Source of the DNA: Achromobacter ruhlandii
GTDB taxonomy: Bacteria > Pseudomonadota > Gammaproteobacteria > Burkholderiales > Burkholderiaceae_B
Direction of reading: 5' to 3'
Assembly (NCBI RefSeq): GCF_902859695.1
Contig: NZ_CADIJL010000015.1
Span: 1 to 64,000, forward strand
Length of the DNA: 64,000 nucleotides
Both the position numbers and the translations under genes were made by a program. The notes beneath the pieces are model-generated. The model was not told the origin of the DNA. It saw nothing but the letters and a program-made list of their open reading frames with translations, and searched no databases. Below, piece after piece: positions 1 through 9,155 of the stretch (positions are counted from its first letter, which is position 1; each line of letters starts with the position of its first letter).

Positions 1-1919
1 TGCAAGGCCCGCCGCGTGGCCGGCGCGTCGCCTTGGGCCAGGCGCTCCAGCGCCCGCTGCGCCAGGCGGGCGCCGTCGGCGGGCAGCGCGCGGCTCGCCA
101 GCAGCCGCTGGACGCGCAGCACTTCTCGGCCGAGATGGATCGCCGCCAGGCTTTGCGCCAGGGCGACGGTCAGGGTCTCGGGCCGGCCCTTGAGCATGGC
201 GCCCAACTGCGCCAGGCGATGTTGCTGGCGTTGCTGCCAGCCGCGCTGGCCGGGCCGTTTGCCGCGCAGCAGCGCCAGCGCGTCGTCGCGGATGGCGTGG
301 CGCAGGCGCAGCGCGTCGCGATGGGCATCGCGCGGCAGGATCAGGCGGAAGCACAGCAACGCGAAGGCGGTCGCCAGCACCCACGCCACGGCGTAATTGG
401 CAAAGTCTTGCAGCGCGTAGTGCATGGGGTTGTCGGCCGCGGCCAGCGTGTTGAAGGCCACCAGGTAGGCCAGTCCCGTCAACGCCGTCGCGGGGGCGCT
501 GGTGGCATAGATGCCCGGCAGCCAGAACAGCGCCAGCGTCAGCGCCAGCAGCGGGAAGCCGTCCAGGCGCGGCAGCACGCCGAAGGCGCAGAGCCAGGCG
601 GCCGGCACCGCGTACAGTGTGCCGCGGAGAAAGGCGCGGGCGCCGGCCGGCGGGTCGCCGGCGGTGGCCAGCAGCGCGCAGTAGGGCCCCAGCACCAGCA
701 GCATCATGTCGCCTTGCGGCCAGCCGGTGTACAGCCAGAACAGGCCGGCAAGCACGATGGCGCTCATCGAGCGCAGGCCGTTGCGCAGCGCGCCGGCATA
801 GTCACGATGGAAGCGTACGGGCGCGCCCGCCGCCGGCGGCCGCGGCGTCGACAGGGCCGCCAGGCCGTCCAGCGCCACCAGGTAGGCGTCCACTTGTTCG
901 CGCAGCCGGTCGGCGGCGATCAGCAGCGCGGCCTTGTGCCGCGCGTCCGCGCGATCGGGGATGGGCAGCGGTTCCGCCAATTGCCGGCGGGCCTGGCGCA
1001 GCAGGCCCGCCGCGCGCGCCGCGTCGCCCTGCCGCAACGCCTGGGCCGCCCCGTCCCAGGCCTGTTGCAACGGCGTCCGCAACGCCGCCAGGGCCGGGCA
1101 GCGCGCGTGGTCGCCGGTCGGCGCGGCGCCGCCCACCAAAGCCCCGAACAGCGCCGCCATGCCGTTGCGGATGGCGGCGGCGCGTTGCGCCAGGTCTTCG
1201 GACTCGGCCTTGCCGGCGGCCAGCACGTCGTCCACGCCGTATACCTCGGCGATCACGTCCTGCCGTGCGGATTGCGCCTCGACGGGCGCGGCGTGCTGCT
1301 GGCGCGCGATCGCGCCGGCCACGCCGGCGGCAAGCCGCTGGTATTGCGCATGCAGCCGGGCGCGCAGGGTGCGGGCGCTGAACAGGCTGCTGACCAGGCC
1401 CAGGCAGACGGCGCCGACCATCACGGTGGCGCCGCGTCCCATGACGTGCTCGAAGGTGTGCTCGGGGTGGCCCATGGCGCCGTAGGTGGCCAGGCCGATG
1501 GTGTAGCCGGCCACCACCGCGCCCGACGCGCGGAAATGGCGCAGCAGCGTCATGGCGCCGACGCACAGCCCGAGCCAGGCGCCGAAGCCCAGGATGAACA
1601 GCAGCGGCATCTGGCCGGCCACGGCCATCAATGCCACGGCCGCCAGCATGCCGACCAGTGTGCCGATGATGCGCCAGGCGCCCTTGCCGATGACGGCGCC
1701 CTGCACCGGATTGATCACCAGCAGCACGGTGGAGGCGGCCGAGAACGGCATCTCCAGTTCCAGCAGGTAGGCCACGCCCAGCGCCAGCAGGGCGGCGGCG
1801 GTCGAGCGGGCGATGTAGGCGCCGCGGGGAGTGATCAGGTCCAGCCGCGCCAGCAGGGCCAGCGCGCGACCGTGCCGGGAGGACGGGGCGTCCGCGACGA
1901 CGGACGGGGCTTGGGACAT
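1..1919 (-). CDS. FUSC-family inner-membrane efflux protein (3' end beyond window)
   Basis: The reading frame begins at the ATG complementary to 1917-1919 and stays open to the left edge, giving about 640 residues without the C-terminus. After a short basic N-terminus come hydrophobic helices, including the stretches AALLALGVAYLLELEMPFSA and GTLVGMLAAVALMAVAGQMP. A second helical bundle is expected further on, as in FUSC proteins (fusaric-acid resistance, YccS, AaeB). These export aromatic acids, usually with a membrane-fusion partner, which would lie outside the window if present. The gene is divergent from nothing obvious: the LysR gene on its upstream side runs in the same direction. Family assignment is fairly secure; the substrate is unknown. 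Confidence 0.75.
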   Translation of the reverse strand, partial: MSQAPSVVADAPSSRHGRALALLARLDLITPRGAYIARSTAAALLALGVAYLLELEMPFSAASTVLLVINPVQGAVIGKGAWRIIGTLVGMLAAVALMAVAGQMPLLFILGFGAWLGLCVGAMTLLRHFRASGAVVAGYTIGLATYGAMGHPEHTFEHVMGRGATVMVGAVCLGLVSSLFSARTLRARLHAQYQRLAAGVAGAIARQQHAAPVEAQSARQDVIAEVYGVDDVLAAGKAESEDLAQRAAAIRNGMAALFGALVGGAAPTGDHARCPALAALRTPLQQAWDGAAQALRQGDAARAAGLLRQARRQLAEPLPIPDRADARHKAALLIAADRLREQVDAYLVALDGLAALSTPRPPAAGAPVRFHRDYAGALRNGLRSMSAIVLAGLFWLYTGWPQGDMMLLVLGPYCALLATAGDPPAGARAFLRGTLYAVPAAWLCAFGVLPRLDGFPLLALTLALFWLPGIYATSAPATALTGLAYLVAFNTLAAADNPMHYALQDFANYAVAWVLATAFALLCFRLILPRDAHRDALRLRHAIRDDALALLRGKRPGQRGWQQRQQHRLAQLGAMLKGRPETLTVALAQSLAAIHLGREVLRVQRLLASRALPADGARLAQRALERLAQGDAPATRRAL

Positions 1920-2036
1920 GGACGGTGCGCTCCGGAATGCTTGCGATAAGCCAGTCTAGGAGCGGCTCCGGGCGCGGAGAAGTCGAGAGTTCGCACGTCA
2001 GGCGTGCGTGGCGCGCACGGTCGGCGCGCGGCGCGG

Positions 2037-2960
2037 TCAGCGCGGCAATTCGTCGGCGTCGCGCGCGTCCTCGGTCAGGGCGCGGATGGTGCGGCGCAGC
2101 CACTGGTGCGCGGGAGCGTGCTGGTAGCGCGGGTGCCAGGCCTGCGTGATGAGCACCGGTTCCAGCGCCAGCGGCAGATCGAACAGGCGGATCCGCATGC
2201 CCATGCGGGCGGCGGCGCGCGCCAGTTGTTCGGGCAGCGGCAGGATCAGGTCGGAGCCGTGCAGGGCCAGCAGCGCCGCGCTGGGCGTGGGCACGGTCAG
2301 GGTGACCTGCCGGTCCAGGCCCTGTTGCGCCAGCGCGTCGTCGATCGGGCCTTGCGTCTTGCCGCGGCGCGAGACGCTGATGTGGCCCCAGCGCGCCACG
2401 CGCCGCGCGCTGATCTCGTCCTTGAACAAGGGATGGTCTTCACAGGCCACGCCGACCATGCGGGTCGTGAACAGCGGCTGCACGCGGATCTCGTGGCCCA
2501 GCGGACGCGCGGCGCTGATGAACAGGTCGACGCGGCCGGCGCGCAGCGACTCGTCGTCGATATCGTCTTCCTCGGGCATGAAGCGCAGCGTGGCGCGCGG
2601 CATGTCGTTCTGCAGCGCATCCAGCAGGCGGCCCGCGTAGATGCCGATGAAGATGTCGTTGGCGCGCACATTGAAGCGCGTGTCCAGACGCTTCAGGTCG
2701 ACCTGCTCGCCGGGCGCGAGCGCGCCGCAGGCCTGCTCGATCGCGTCGCGGATCTGGTCGCGCAATTGCATGGCGCGCGGCGTCGGCACCAGCGTGCGGC
2801 CGGACTGCACGAAGATCGGGTCGCCGGTGGTTTCGCGGATGCGGGCCAGGGTGCGGCTCATGGCTGGCGCGCTCAGGTTCATGCGGCGCGCGGCGCCGAC
2901 CACGCTGCCTTCCTCCAGCAGGGCTTGCAGCGCGTACAGCAGGTTCAGGTCGGGTCGCAT
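2037..2960 (-). CDS. LysR-family transcriptional regulator
   Basis: A 307-residue protein of normal LysR length. An N-terminal winged helix-turn-helix (about residues 1-60, with GSVVGAARRMNLSAPAMSRT as the DNA-reading helices) is followed by a LysR substrate-binding domain. The motif DLNLLYALQALLEEGSV and the long linker resemble the NodD/NahR/LinR subgroup, which often senses aromatic ligands. It lies upstream of the FUSC gene on the same strand (about 115 bp apart) and 300 bp from the divergent MocR-type gene, so either is a plausible target. The ATG at 2960 gives the canonical N-terminus; the frame itself is open much further upstream. Confidence 0.88.
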   Translation of the reverse strand: MRPDLNLLYALQALLEEGSVVGAARRMNLSAPAMSRTLARIRETTGDPIFVQSGRTLVPTPRAMQLRDQIRDAIEQACGALAPGEQVDLKRLDTRFNVRANDIFIGIYAGRLLDALQNDMPRATLRFMPEEDDIDDESLRAGRVDLFISAARPLGHEIRVQPLFTTRMVGVACEDHPLFKDEISARRVARWGHISVSRRGKTQGPIDDALAQQGLDRQVTLTVPTPSAALLALHGSDLILPLPEQLARAAARMGMRIRLFDLPLALEPVLITQAWHPRYQHAPAHQWLRRTIRALTEDARDADELPR

Positions 2961-3260
2961 GGGATGGAGAAGAGCGGGCGCATGATCTTGTTCAGCCCGA
3001 TTATGCCGCGCAAGCCGGCCGGCCACCCGCGCCGGGCGTGCGGCCGGCGCAGGGCTGGCGTGTGGCCGGCGCAGGCCTTGCCGCAATCTCCGCCCGCGGC
3101 AGGGATGGGTGGCGCCAGTTCGCCGACGGCGTCGCGACGAGCGGGACGGCCCGCGAAAGCCCGTACAAGATCCTTGATGTATGGACTGAAATCGAGTTTG
3201 TTGCCATACTGCTCGATTCACCCGACCCATGCATTGCGGCATGTTGCCGCCATAAACTCC
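2961..3260. promoter_or_regulatory. Divergent intergenic region between LysR and MocR genes
   Basis: This 300-bp spacer separates the starts of two divergent regulator genes and must hold both promoters. The part next to the LysR gene is very GC-rich; 3160-3260 is noticeably AT-richer and is the likelier site of the MocR-gene promoter and its self-regulatory operator. I see no unambiguous palindrome. Confidence 0.35.
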
Positions 3261-4646
3261 ATGCATCACGACGACATGTCTGCGTCCTGGCCCTTGCGCT
3301 TCGTGCGTGGCGGTGGCCCGCGCTATCGCCAGATCGCCGATTTCATCGAAGGCGCCGTGGCCGCCAACCGCATGCAGCCGGGCGATCGCCTGCCGCCGCA
3401 GCGGCGGCTGGCCCAGCACCTGGGCGTGGACCTGACCACGGTGACGCGCGCCTACGCCGAGGCCGGCGAACGCGGCCTGATCGAGGCGCGCGGGCCGCTG
3501 GGCACCTTCATCGCGCGGCCGGCGGAACAGCCGCTGCAACAGATGCTGGACCTGGGCATGAACATGCCGCCGCTGCCGCTGGGCTGCGATCTGCAGGACC
3601 TGCTGCGGCGCGGTTTGGCCAAGGCCATGGAGCGTCATGACGTCGGCGTGATGATGACCTACCACCAGGCCGGCGGCGGTCCCGCCGAGCGCGAGGCCGG
3701 CGCGCAATGGCTGTCGCAGTCGGTCGAGCGGGTCGATCCGGACCGCGTGCTGGTGTGTCCCGGCGCGCAGGCCGCGCTGGCCGCGGTGATGCTGGCCTAC
3801 AGCCAGCCGGGCGACGGCATCGTCGCCGAGCCGCTGGTGTACCCGGGTCTCCTGACCGCCGCGCGGCAACTGGGCCGCCGCGTGCTGGTGGCCGAGACCG
3901 ATGCCGACGGCATGACCCCCGCCGGCCTGGAGCGCGCCTGCCGCGAGGGCGGCCGGCTGGTCTACCTGAATCCCACGTTGCAGAACCCCACCGCCCACAC
4001 CATGAGCGCGGCGCGCCGCCGCGACCTGGTGCGCGCGGCCGTGGCCTGTGGCGCCCGCATCATCGAGGATGATCCCTATTCGCTGTTCCTGGACGGCGCG
4101 CCGCCGGCGCTGGCCAGCCTGGCGCCGGCCTCGGTGTTCTACATCGCCACGCTGGCCAAGACGCTGACGCCGGGACTGCGCACCGCGTTCGTGCTGAGTC
4201 CCGACCAGGACAGCCGCCGCAACGTGCTGGCGGCGATGCGTTCGTTCGCCGTGATGGCCGCGCCGCTGATGGGGGTGCTGACCACGCAATGGATCGCCAG
4301 CGGCACGGCGCGGCAGATCCTGGACGGCGTACGCGCCGAGGCCCAGGCGCGCCAGCAACTGGCGCGCCGGTTGCTGCCGGGGCCGTTTCCCGAAGCGGAG
4401 GCGGGCATCCATCTGTGGCAGCCCCTGCCCGACCGCTGGACCGCCGTCGACCTGGAGCGGGTCGCGCGCGACGAAGGCCTGAGCGTGACTTCCTCGGAAG
4501 CCTTCCACCTGGGCATGGGCGCGCCCAACGCCATCCGCATCTCGCTGGGCAGCATTCCCGAGCGCGCCGCCCTGGCGCAGGCGCTGGAGCGGCTGGCTGG
4601 CCTGTTGCGCCGGCGCCCGCGCGGCCTGCGCGATGTGATCGTCTGA
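3261..4646 (+). CDS. MocR/PdxR-type regulator: GntR winged helix fused to PLP aminotransferase fold
   Basis: 461 residues from the ATG at 3261; a second in-frame ATG at 3276 is equally possible. Residues about 15-85 form a GntR-type winged helix (YRQIADFIEGAVAANRMQPG, then RRLAQHLGVDLTTVTRAYAE). The rest is a fold-type-I aminotransferase domain. The segment IATLAKTLTPGLR carries the lysine expected to form the internal aldimine with pyridoxal phosphate, and EDDPY is the usual cofactor-ring contact. Such proteins activate or repress a divergent or adjacent gene in response to PLP or an amino compound. The DedA gene follows after 48 bp on the same strand, so co-transcription is likely. Confidence 0.88.
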   Translation: MHHDDMSASWPLRFVRGGGPRYRQIADFIEGAVAANRMQPGDRLPPQRRLAQHLGVDLTTVTRAYAEAGERGLIEARGPLGTFIARPAEQPLQQMLDLGMNMPPLPLGCDLQDLLRRGLAKAMERHDVGVMMTYHQAGGGPAEREAGAQWLSQSVERVDPDRVLVCPGAQAALAAVMLAYSQPGDGIVAEPLVYPGLLTAARQLGRRVLVAETDADGMTPAGLERACREGGRLVYLNPTLQNPTAHTMSAARRRDLVRAAVACGARIIEDDPYSLFLDGAPPALASLAPASVFYIATLAKTLTPGLRTAFVLSPDQDSRRNVLAAMRSFAVMAAPLMGVLTTQWIASGTARQILDGVRAEAQARQQLARRLLPGPFPEAEAGIHLWQPLPDRWTAVDLERVARDEGLSVTSSEAFHLGMGAPNAIRISLGSIPERAALAQALERLAGLLRRRPRGLRDVIV

Positions 4647-4694
4647 GCCCCAGGCCGTAATATGGCCCTGATGCCTGCCTGGTGCTGACGCCGC

Positions 4695-5222
4695 ATGTTG
4701 TTCGAGACTTTCCACTCGCTGCAGGAAACCCTGGTCGATTTCGCCCGGACCCACGCCGATTGGCTGGCGCCGCTGGGCTTCGCGTTCGCGTTCCTGAAGT
4801 CGCTGCCGCTGGTGGCGCTGGTGATTCCCGGCACGGCGCTGCTGCTGTCGATCGGCGCGATCCTGGGGCTGGGCGACAGCGCTTTCGTGCCGGTCTGGCT
4901 GGCGATCGCGGTGGGCGCCGCGCTCGGCGACTGGGTGCAGTACGCGTGCGGAGTGTGGTTCGGACCCGGCCTGATGCGGTCCAGGCCCCTGCGCAAACGC
5001 CCCGCGCTCCTGCATCGCAGCACCCTGTTCATCCAGAAGTGGGGCGTGCTCAGCATCGTGCTGTGCCGCTTCTTCGGTCCGCTGCGCGCCACCGTGCCGA
5101 TGATCGCCGGCATCTGCGGCATGCGCCCCGCCGCATTCCAGATTGCCAATTGGGCTTCGGCCTTCCTGTGGGCGGCCGCGCTGCTGTTGCCCGGCTGGTG
5201 GGGCACGCGCGCTTTCCTGTGA
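4695..5222 (+). CDS. DedA-family membrane protein
   Basis: 175 residues with several hydrophobic helices, the acidic segment GAALGDWVQYACGVWFG and the basic/Gly segment CRFFGPLRATVPMIAGICGM. These match the two conserved DedA/SNARE-associated motifs (E/D-x3-D-x3-Y-x3-G and F-x3-R-x3-P-x4-G-x2-M). DedA proteins act in undecaprenyl-phosphate or phospholipid flipping and in envelope stress tolerance. It is probably co-transcribed with the MocR-type gene just upstream. Length is slightly below the usual 190-220 residues. Confidence 0.85.
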   Translation: MLFETFHSLQETLVDFARTHADWLAPLGFAFAFLKSLPLVALVIPGTALLLSIGAILGLGDSAFVPVWLAIAVGAALGDWVQYACGVWFGPGLMRSRPLRKRPALLHRSTLFIQKWGVLSIVLCRFFGPLRATVPMIAGICGMRPAAFQIANWASAFLWAAALLLPGWWGTRAFL

Positions 5223-5275
5223 GCCCCGAGGGCGCGCGCCCGGCGGCCAAGCGCGGGGGGGCCCGCGCCGCCGCG

Positions 5276-5935
5276 TCAGAACATGTGACGGATGCCGACC
5301 GACGTCTGCAGCGTGTGCGATTCGCGGATATCCAGGCGGTTGACGTAGGCGTACAGGTTGGTGCGCCGGGACAGGTCATACTGGTAGCCCAGGGCCCAGC
5401 CGGTGATGTCAGACCCCGTGGCGCGCTGGTACGACGCCATCAGCGTGCCCACCTTGCCGGTCGGCACGCTGACGCCGGCGATGTACGAATTGACGCGGTC
5501 GTAGCCCGCGGACGGGCCGGTGTTGGCGTTGCGCAGGTTGCCGTAGGTGCCGTGCAGCTTGATCCACTCGAAATCGTACGAGCCCGCCAACTGCAGGTTG
5601 CCCGCGGTCTTCTTGTTCGGCAGCGCCACGCAGGCCAGCTCCAGCGTGGCCGGCAGGCGTTGCAGGATCAACTGGATGGCGGGCTGGTTGAAGACGAACG
5701 AGTTGCCCAGGTCGCCGTGCAGCGCGTTGCCGACGAACTTCAGGTACTGCTGGTACAGCGGCAGGTCCAGGCCCAGCGACTGCACCGCCTGCGCGATCTC
5801 GGCCTGCGTGGCGTCGGCCGGCACCAGGATCTCGATCGGGTCGCCGATGGCGTAGACGCCGGCGAACACGATCAGCGAGGTCAGCGCCAGGATCACCAGG
5901 CTCTGGCACAGCCGGCGGATAATGAACGCGGTCAT
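5276..5935 (-). pseudogene. In-frame chimera: dipeptide-type ABC permease N-terminus joined to general porin C-terminus
   Basis: The frame starts at the ATG complementary to 5933-5935 and ends at 5276 (219 residues). Residues 1-105 read as the start of a DppB/GsiC-like permease: MTAFIIRRLCQSLVILALTS forms the first membrane helix, and FVGNALHGDLGNSFVFNQP and LPATLELACVAL are typical of the region before the second helix. From residue 106 (PNKKTAGNLQLAGSYDFEW) the sequence becomes the C-terminal beta-strands of a Gram-negative porin, ending in the aromatic signature GIRHMF. Permeases lack beta-strands and porins need a signal peptide, so this is best explained by a deletion between two same-strand genes, with the join near 5620. 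The product is unlikely to work. Confidence 0.85.
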
Positions 5936-6205
5936 GGCGCCTCGCGGCGACAGGAAGCGGGGAACGGAACGGCGCGCATTGATGGGGCTCCTTGCCGGAC
6001 AATATCGGCGATATCGCGTATTGATTGCGGATTCGTGAATGGCGAGAATCCGGATGGGCGGAATGTTCGATCCATCGCGCCCGGCTGGCAACCGTATGCG
6101 AAGGCGGCATATGGCTATGTGAATGACGAGAAATTTGGTGTTAACCCTAGGCCCCGCGCGTCGATTCGCCGCGCGGGGCTGGCATTTCGGACCTTGCGGG
6201 ACAGG
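5936..6205. promoter_or_regulatory. Divergent spacer with GC-rich hairpin
   Basis: 270 bp between the chimera and the LysR gene. A perfect 10-bp inverted repeat, arms 6151-6160 and 6170-6179 (GCCCCGCGCG and its complement, 9-nt loop), lies 27 bp before the LysR start. It has no T-run, so a terminator role is doubtful; it could be an operator or mRNA structure. The rest is AT-richer and probably holds the former permease-operon promoter. Confidence 0.45.
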
Positions 6206-7159
6206 ATGAACTTCAAGCAGCTAGAGGCGTTTCTCGCCTTCATGACCACCGGCTCGACCATCGAGGCCGCGCAGCGGCTGGGCTCGTCGCAGCCGGCCGT
6301 CAGCCGCCTGCTGAGCCAGTTCGAGACCGACCTGGGCGTGCCGCTGTTCGTGCGCCGCAAGGGCCGCCTGCATCCCACCGCCGAGGCCGAATCGCTGCTG
6401 CCCGACGTGCAGAACATGATCTCGGACGCCGAGTCGCTGCAGCGCCACGTCAACCAGTTGCGGCTGGGCGGACAGCGGCGCACGCTGATCCGCGTGCAGT
6501 TGCCCAGCACGGTGGCGCAGTCGGTCATGCCCGCCGTGGTCGAGTCGTTCCTGGTCGATCACCCCGACGTCGCGCTGGAAGTGCTGGTGGGCACCTATGA
6601 AACCAGCGAAGTGGCGGTGCTGGGGCGCGAGGCCGACCTGGCGCTGGTGCGTTCGCCGCCCATGAATTCGGGTCTGTCGATGATGCGGCGGCTGGCGACC
6701 GAGGCGGTCTGCATCATGCCGCCCGGCCATCCGTTGGAGGCGCTGGACGAGATCGGCCCGGCCGACCTGATCGGCGTCGACCTGGTGCTGCTGGGCCGGC
6801 AGCGATCGCTGCGCCTGCAGATCGACCAGGCGTTCCGACAGGGCCGCATGATGCCGCAGATCAAGGCCGAGGTGCATTCGGTGGAAATGGCCTGCCGCCT
6901 GGCCGCGCAGGGCATCGGCGTGTCGATCGTCAACGGCCTGTTCGCGCGCCTGTGCCTGGACATGGGCATCGCCTGCCGGCCGTTCCGGCCGCGCATCGAC
7001 TACTGCGTGGGCATGGCCACGCTGGCCGGCCAGCCGCCGCACCCGCTGGTGCCAGAACTGGTCCAGCGCATCCTCGACGCGATGGCGCGGCGGGCGGGAC
7101 CGGACGCCTTCACGCTGCTGGCGCCGGACGACGCCGCCGCGCCTGCCGCGCCGGCCTGA
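6206..7159 (+). CDS. LysR-family transcriptional regulator
   Basis: 317 residues. The N-terminal helix-turn-helix (MNFKQLEAFLAFMTTGSTIE, then AAQRLGSSQPAVSRLLSQFE) is classical LysR, followed by the effector-binding domain. It is transcribed away from the permease-porin chimera. LysR genes are commonly divergent from the operon they control, so its original target was probably the peptide/ABC transporter operon of which only the fused fragment remains. The frame is open far upstream, but the ATG at 6206 gives the standard N-terminus and has GGGACAGG before it. Confidence 0.9.
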   Translation: MNFKQLEAFLAFMTTGSTIEAAQRLGSSQPAVSRLLSQFETDLGVPLFVRRKGRLHPTAEAESLLPDVQNMISDAESLQRHVNQLRLGGQRRTLIRVQLPSTVAQSVMPAVVESFLVDHPDVALEVLVGTYETSEVAVLGREADLALVRSPPMNSGLSMMRRLATEAVCIMPPGHPLEALDEIGPADLIGVDLVLLGRQRSLRLQIDQAFRQGRMMPQIKAEVHSVEMACRLAAQGIGVSIVNGLFARLCLDMGIACRPFRPRIDYCVGMATLAGQPPHPLVPELVQRILDAMARRAGPDAFTLLAPDDAAAPAAPA

Positions 7160-7285
7160 GGCGCGCGCCGCCGCCGGCACGGGCGCGGGATACAGTACGA
7201 CGCAAAAGCGGCGGTCTTGCGACACAGGCGGGATACAGCGCCTTGGTGCAATGCGGGTTCCTCAATTCCGACACCAGGAGCCATC

Positions 7286-7711
7286 ATGTCCCAAGCGCTG
7301 GAAACCGTGCTGTACACCGCCCATACCCACACCACCGGGGGCCGCGACGGCGCCGGCCGCAGCGACGACGGCGCGCTGCTGCTGCCGCTCAGCCCGCCGG
7401 GCTCGGGCCGGCCCGGCACCAACCCCGAGCAACTGTTCGGCATCGGCTATTCCGCCTGCTTCATCGGCGCCATGCAACTGGCCGGCGCCAAGCTCGGCAT
7501 CGCCGTGCCGCGCGACGTGGCGGTCGATGCCGAGGTGTCGCTGGGCAAGACCGACGGCGGCGCGCGCTACGCGCTGGCGGTCAGGCTGAACATTTCGCTG
7601 CCGGGACTGTCGGACGAACAGCGGCGCCAACTGGTCGACACCGCGCACCAGACCTGCCCCTACTCGGGGGCGATCCGGGGCAACATCGATGTGGAACTGG
7701 CGATCGTCTGA
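7286..7711 (+). CDS. ohr: Organic hydroperoxide resistance protein, OsmC/Ohr family
   Basis: 141 residues, the normal Ohr length. It reduces organic hydroperoxides using two cysteines: one in GIGYSACFIGAMQLAG and the second in TCPYSGAIRGN. Both Ohr signatures are present (TNPEQLFGIGYSACF and the C-terminal CPYSxAxRGN), which distinguishes it from plain OsmC. The ATG at 7286 follows CCAGGAGCC, a good ribosome-binding site. It is a single-gene unit closed by a strong terminator; no MarR-type ohrR gene is adjacent. Confidence 0.93.
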   Translation: MSQALETVLYTAHTHTTGGRDGAGRSDDGALLLPLSPPGSGRPGTNPEQLFGIGYSACFIGAMQLAGAKLGIAVPRDVAVDAEVSLGKTDGGARYALAVRLNISLPGLSDEQRRQLVDTAHQTCPYSGAIRGNIDVELAIV

Positions 7712-7731
7712 ATCCCCCCAACGCCAAGCGC

Positions 7732-7765
7732 AACGCCCCGCGATGACACTTCGCGGGGCGTTTTT
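7732..7765 (+). terminator. Rho-independent terminator after ohr
   Basis: Stem CGCCCCGCGA / TCGCGGGGCG with a 7-nt loop followed by TTTTT, starting about 20 bp after the ohr stop codon. Confidence 0.9.
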
Positions 7766-7829
7766 CGTGCAGCCGGGAATTGGGGCGGGCGGGCGCAGGG
7801 CGCGTCGATGCGCCGTCCGGCGCCCGGGC

Positions 7830-9155
7830 TCAGGCGCCGGGCCGCAACAGCACTTGCGCCTCCAGCCCGCCGCCCTCGCGGTTGCGCAGCCGCAGTTCGC
7901 CGTCGATCACATCGGCCAGTTGCCGCGCGATCGCCAGCCCCAGGCCGGTGCCGCCGCTGTCGCGGTTGCGCGAGCCTTCCAGCCGGTAGAACGGCTGCAG
8001 CACCGCCTGCAATTCCTGCTCGGGAATGCCGGGGCCGCGGTCCAGTACGCGGATCGACACGCCGCGGCCATCGTCGGCGGCGCCGACCTCGACCTCGGCG
8101 GCGCCGCCGAATTTCAGCGCGTTGTCGATCAGGTTGCCGAGGATGCGCCGCAGCGCGCGCGGGCGTGTCTGCCAGGGGCCGGGGCAGTGTCCTTGCAGCG
8201 TCACCGGCTTGCCGATGTCGGTGTAGTCGCACACCAGGCTGTCCAGGAACGCGTCCAGGTCGATGCGCGCCGGCGGCTCGGTGGCCGCGCCAGCGCTGCG
8301 CGCGTAGGCCAGGCCGTCGCGCACCAATTGTTCGACTTCTTGCAGGTCATGCGCCAGCTTGTCGCGGTCGGCCGAATCGTCCATGAATTCCGAGCGCAGC
8401 TTCATGCGCGTGATCGGCGTCTGCAGGTCGTGCGAAATCGCGCCCAGGATCTGCATGCGCTCGGCCAGGTGCGCGGCGATGCGGTCCTGCATGGCGTTGA
8501 AGGCGGCCGAGGCCTGCGCCACTTCGGCCGGCCCGTCCTCGGCCAGGCGCGGGCTGCGGCGGTCGGGGCTCATCGCGTCGGCCGCGCTGGCCAGCCGCGT
8601 CAGCGGGCGGATCGCCAGCCGCACCGCCAGCCAGGCGCACAGGATCAGCAGCGCCAGTTGCGCCAGCAGCACCACCGGCAGCCACATCGCCAGCGGCATC
8701 ACGGTCATGTGGATGTCGAGCGTGACCGCCTGGCCATCGGCCAGCGTGGCGCGCGCCTGGATGTGCTTGGGATCGTCGCCGACGGTGCCGAACGCCAGCG
8801 GGTAGGCGTTGCCCAGCGCCGCCTGGATCGAGTCGCGCACCGCCTCGGCGGCGGGCGTCTGCAGCGGGCGGTCGATGTCGCCGGGGCCGAGCAGGTATTG
8901 ACGGTTGTTGCCGCTCAGGCGCGGCAGCCAGGCCGCGCGTTCGTCGGCCGGCAGGCGGTTCAGGATCGCCAGCGCCACCACCACGTCGCGCTCCAGGTTG
9001 TCGAGCATGACGCTCTTGGCGGACTGGTAGCGTTCGTAGAACTGCAGCCCGAACGACAGCCCGTGCGCCAGCACCAGGCCCACCAGGAAGATCAGGAACA
9101 GCCGGCTCGCCAGGGTGCGCGGCCAGCGGCGCAGCGCCGGAACCAGCGTGGCCAT
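7830..9155 (-). CDS. EnvZ/OmpR-type sensor histidine kinase
   Basis: 441 residues. Membrane helices lie at about 18-38 and 155-180, enclosing a periplasmic domain of roughly 115 residues with no recognised ligand fold. A HAMP linker (about 181-235) and the dimerisation domain with phospho-acceptor His242 (AISHDLQTPITRMK) follow. The ATPase domain has N-box NLIDNALKFG, G1 DRGPGIP and G2 GGTGLGLAIA. Its start codon directly abuts the stop of the response regulator (9156), so the two are translationally coupled. The HDLQTP H-box is typical of the EnvZ-like and RstB/TctE-like groups common in betaproteobacteria. The signal is unknown. Confidence 0.92.
   Translation of the reverse strand: MATLVPALRRWPRTLASRLFLIFLVGLVLAHGLSFGLQFYERYQSAKSVMLDNLERDVVVALAILNRLPADERAAWLPRLSGNNRQYLLGPGDIDRPLQTPAAEAVRDSIQAALGNAYPLAFGTVGDDPKHIQARATLADGQAVTLDIHMTVMPLAMWLPVVLLAQLALLILCAWLAVRLAIRPLTRLASAADAMSPDRRSPRLAEDGPAEVAQASAAFNAMQDRIAAHLAERMQILGAISHDLQTPITRMKLRSEFMDDSADRDKLAHDLQEVEQLVRDGLAYARSAGAATEPPARIDLDAFLDSLVCDYTDIGKPVTLQGHCPGPWQTRPRALRRILGNLIDNALKFGGAAEVEVGAADDGRGVSIRVLDRGPGIPEQELQAVLQPFYRLEGSRNRDSGGTGLGLAIARQLADVIDGELRLRNREGGGLEAQVLLRPGA

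Noticed and set aside
33..1949. 638-residue plus-strand ORF across the first 2 kb
   Set aside because: Antisense to the FUSC gene; Gln/Arg/Gly-rich composition is typical of a shadow frame in GC-rich DNA.
6151..6179. GC hairpin before LysR as a rho-independent terminator
   Set aside because: Perfect stem but no T-run on either strand and it lies directly upstream of a gene start; kept only as a structural feature.
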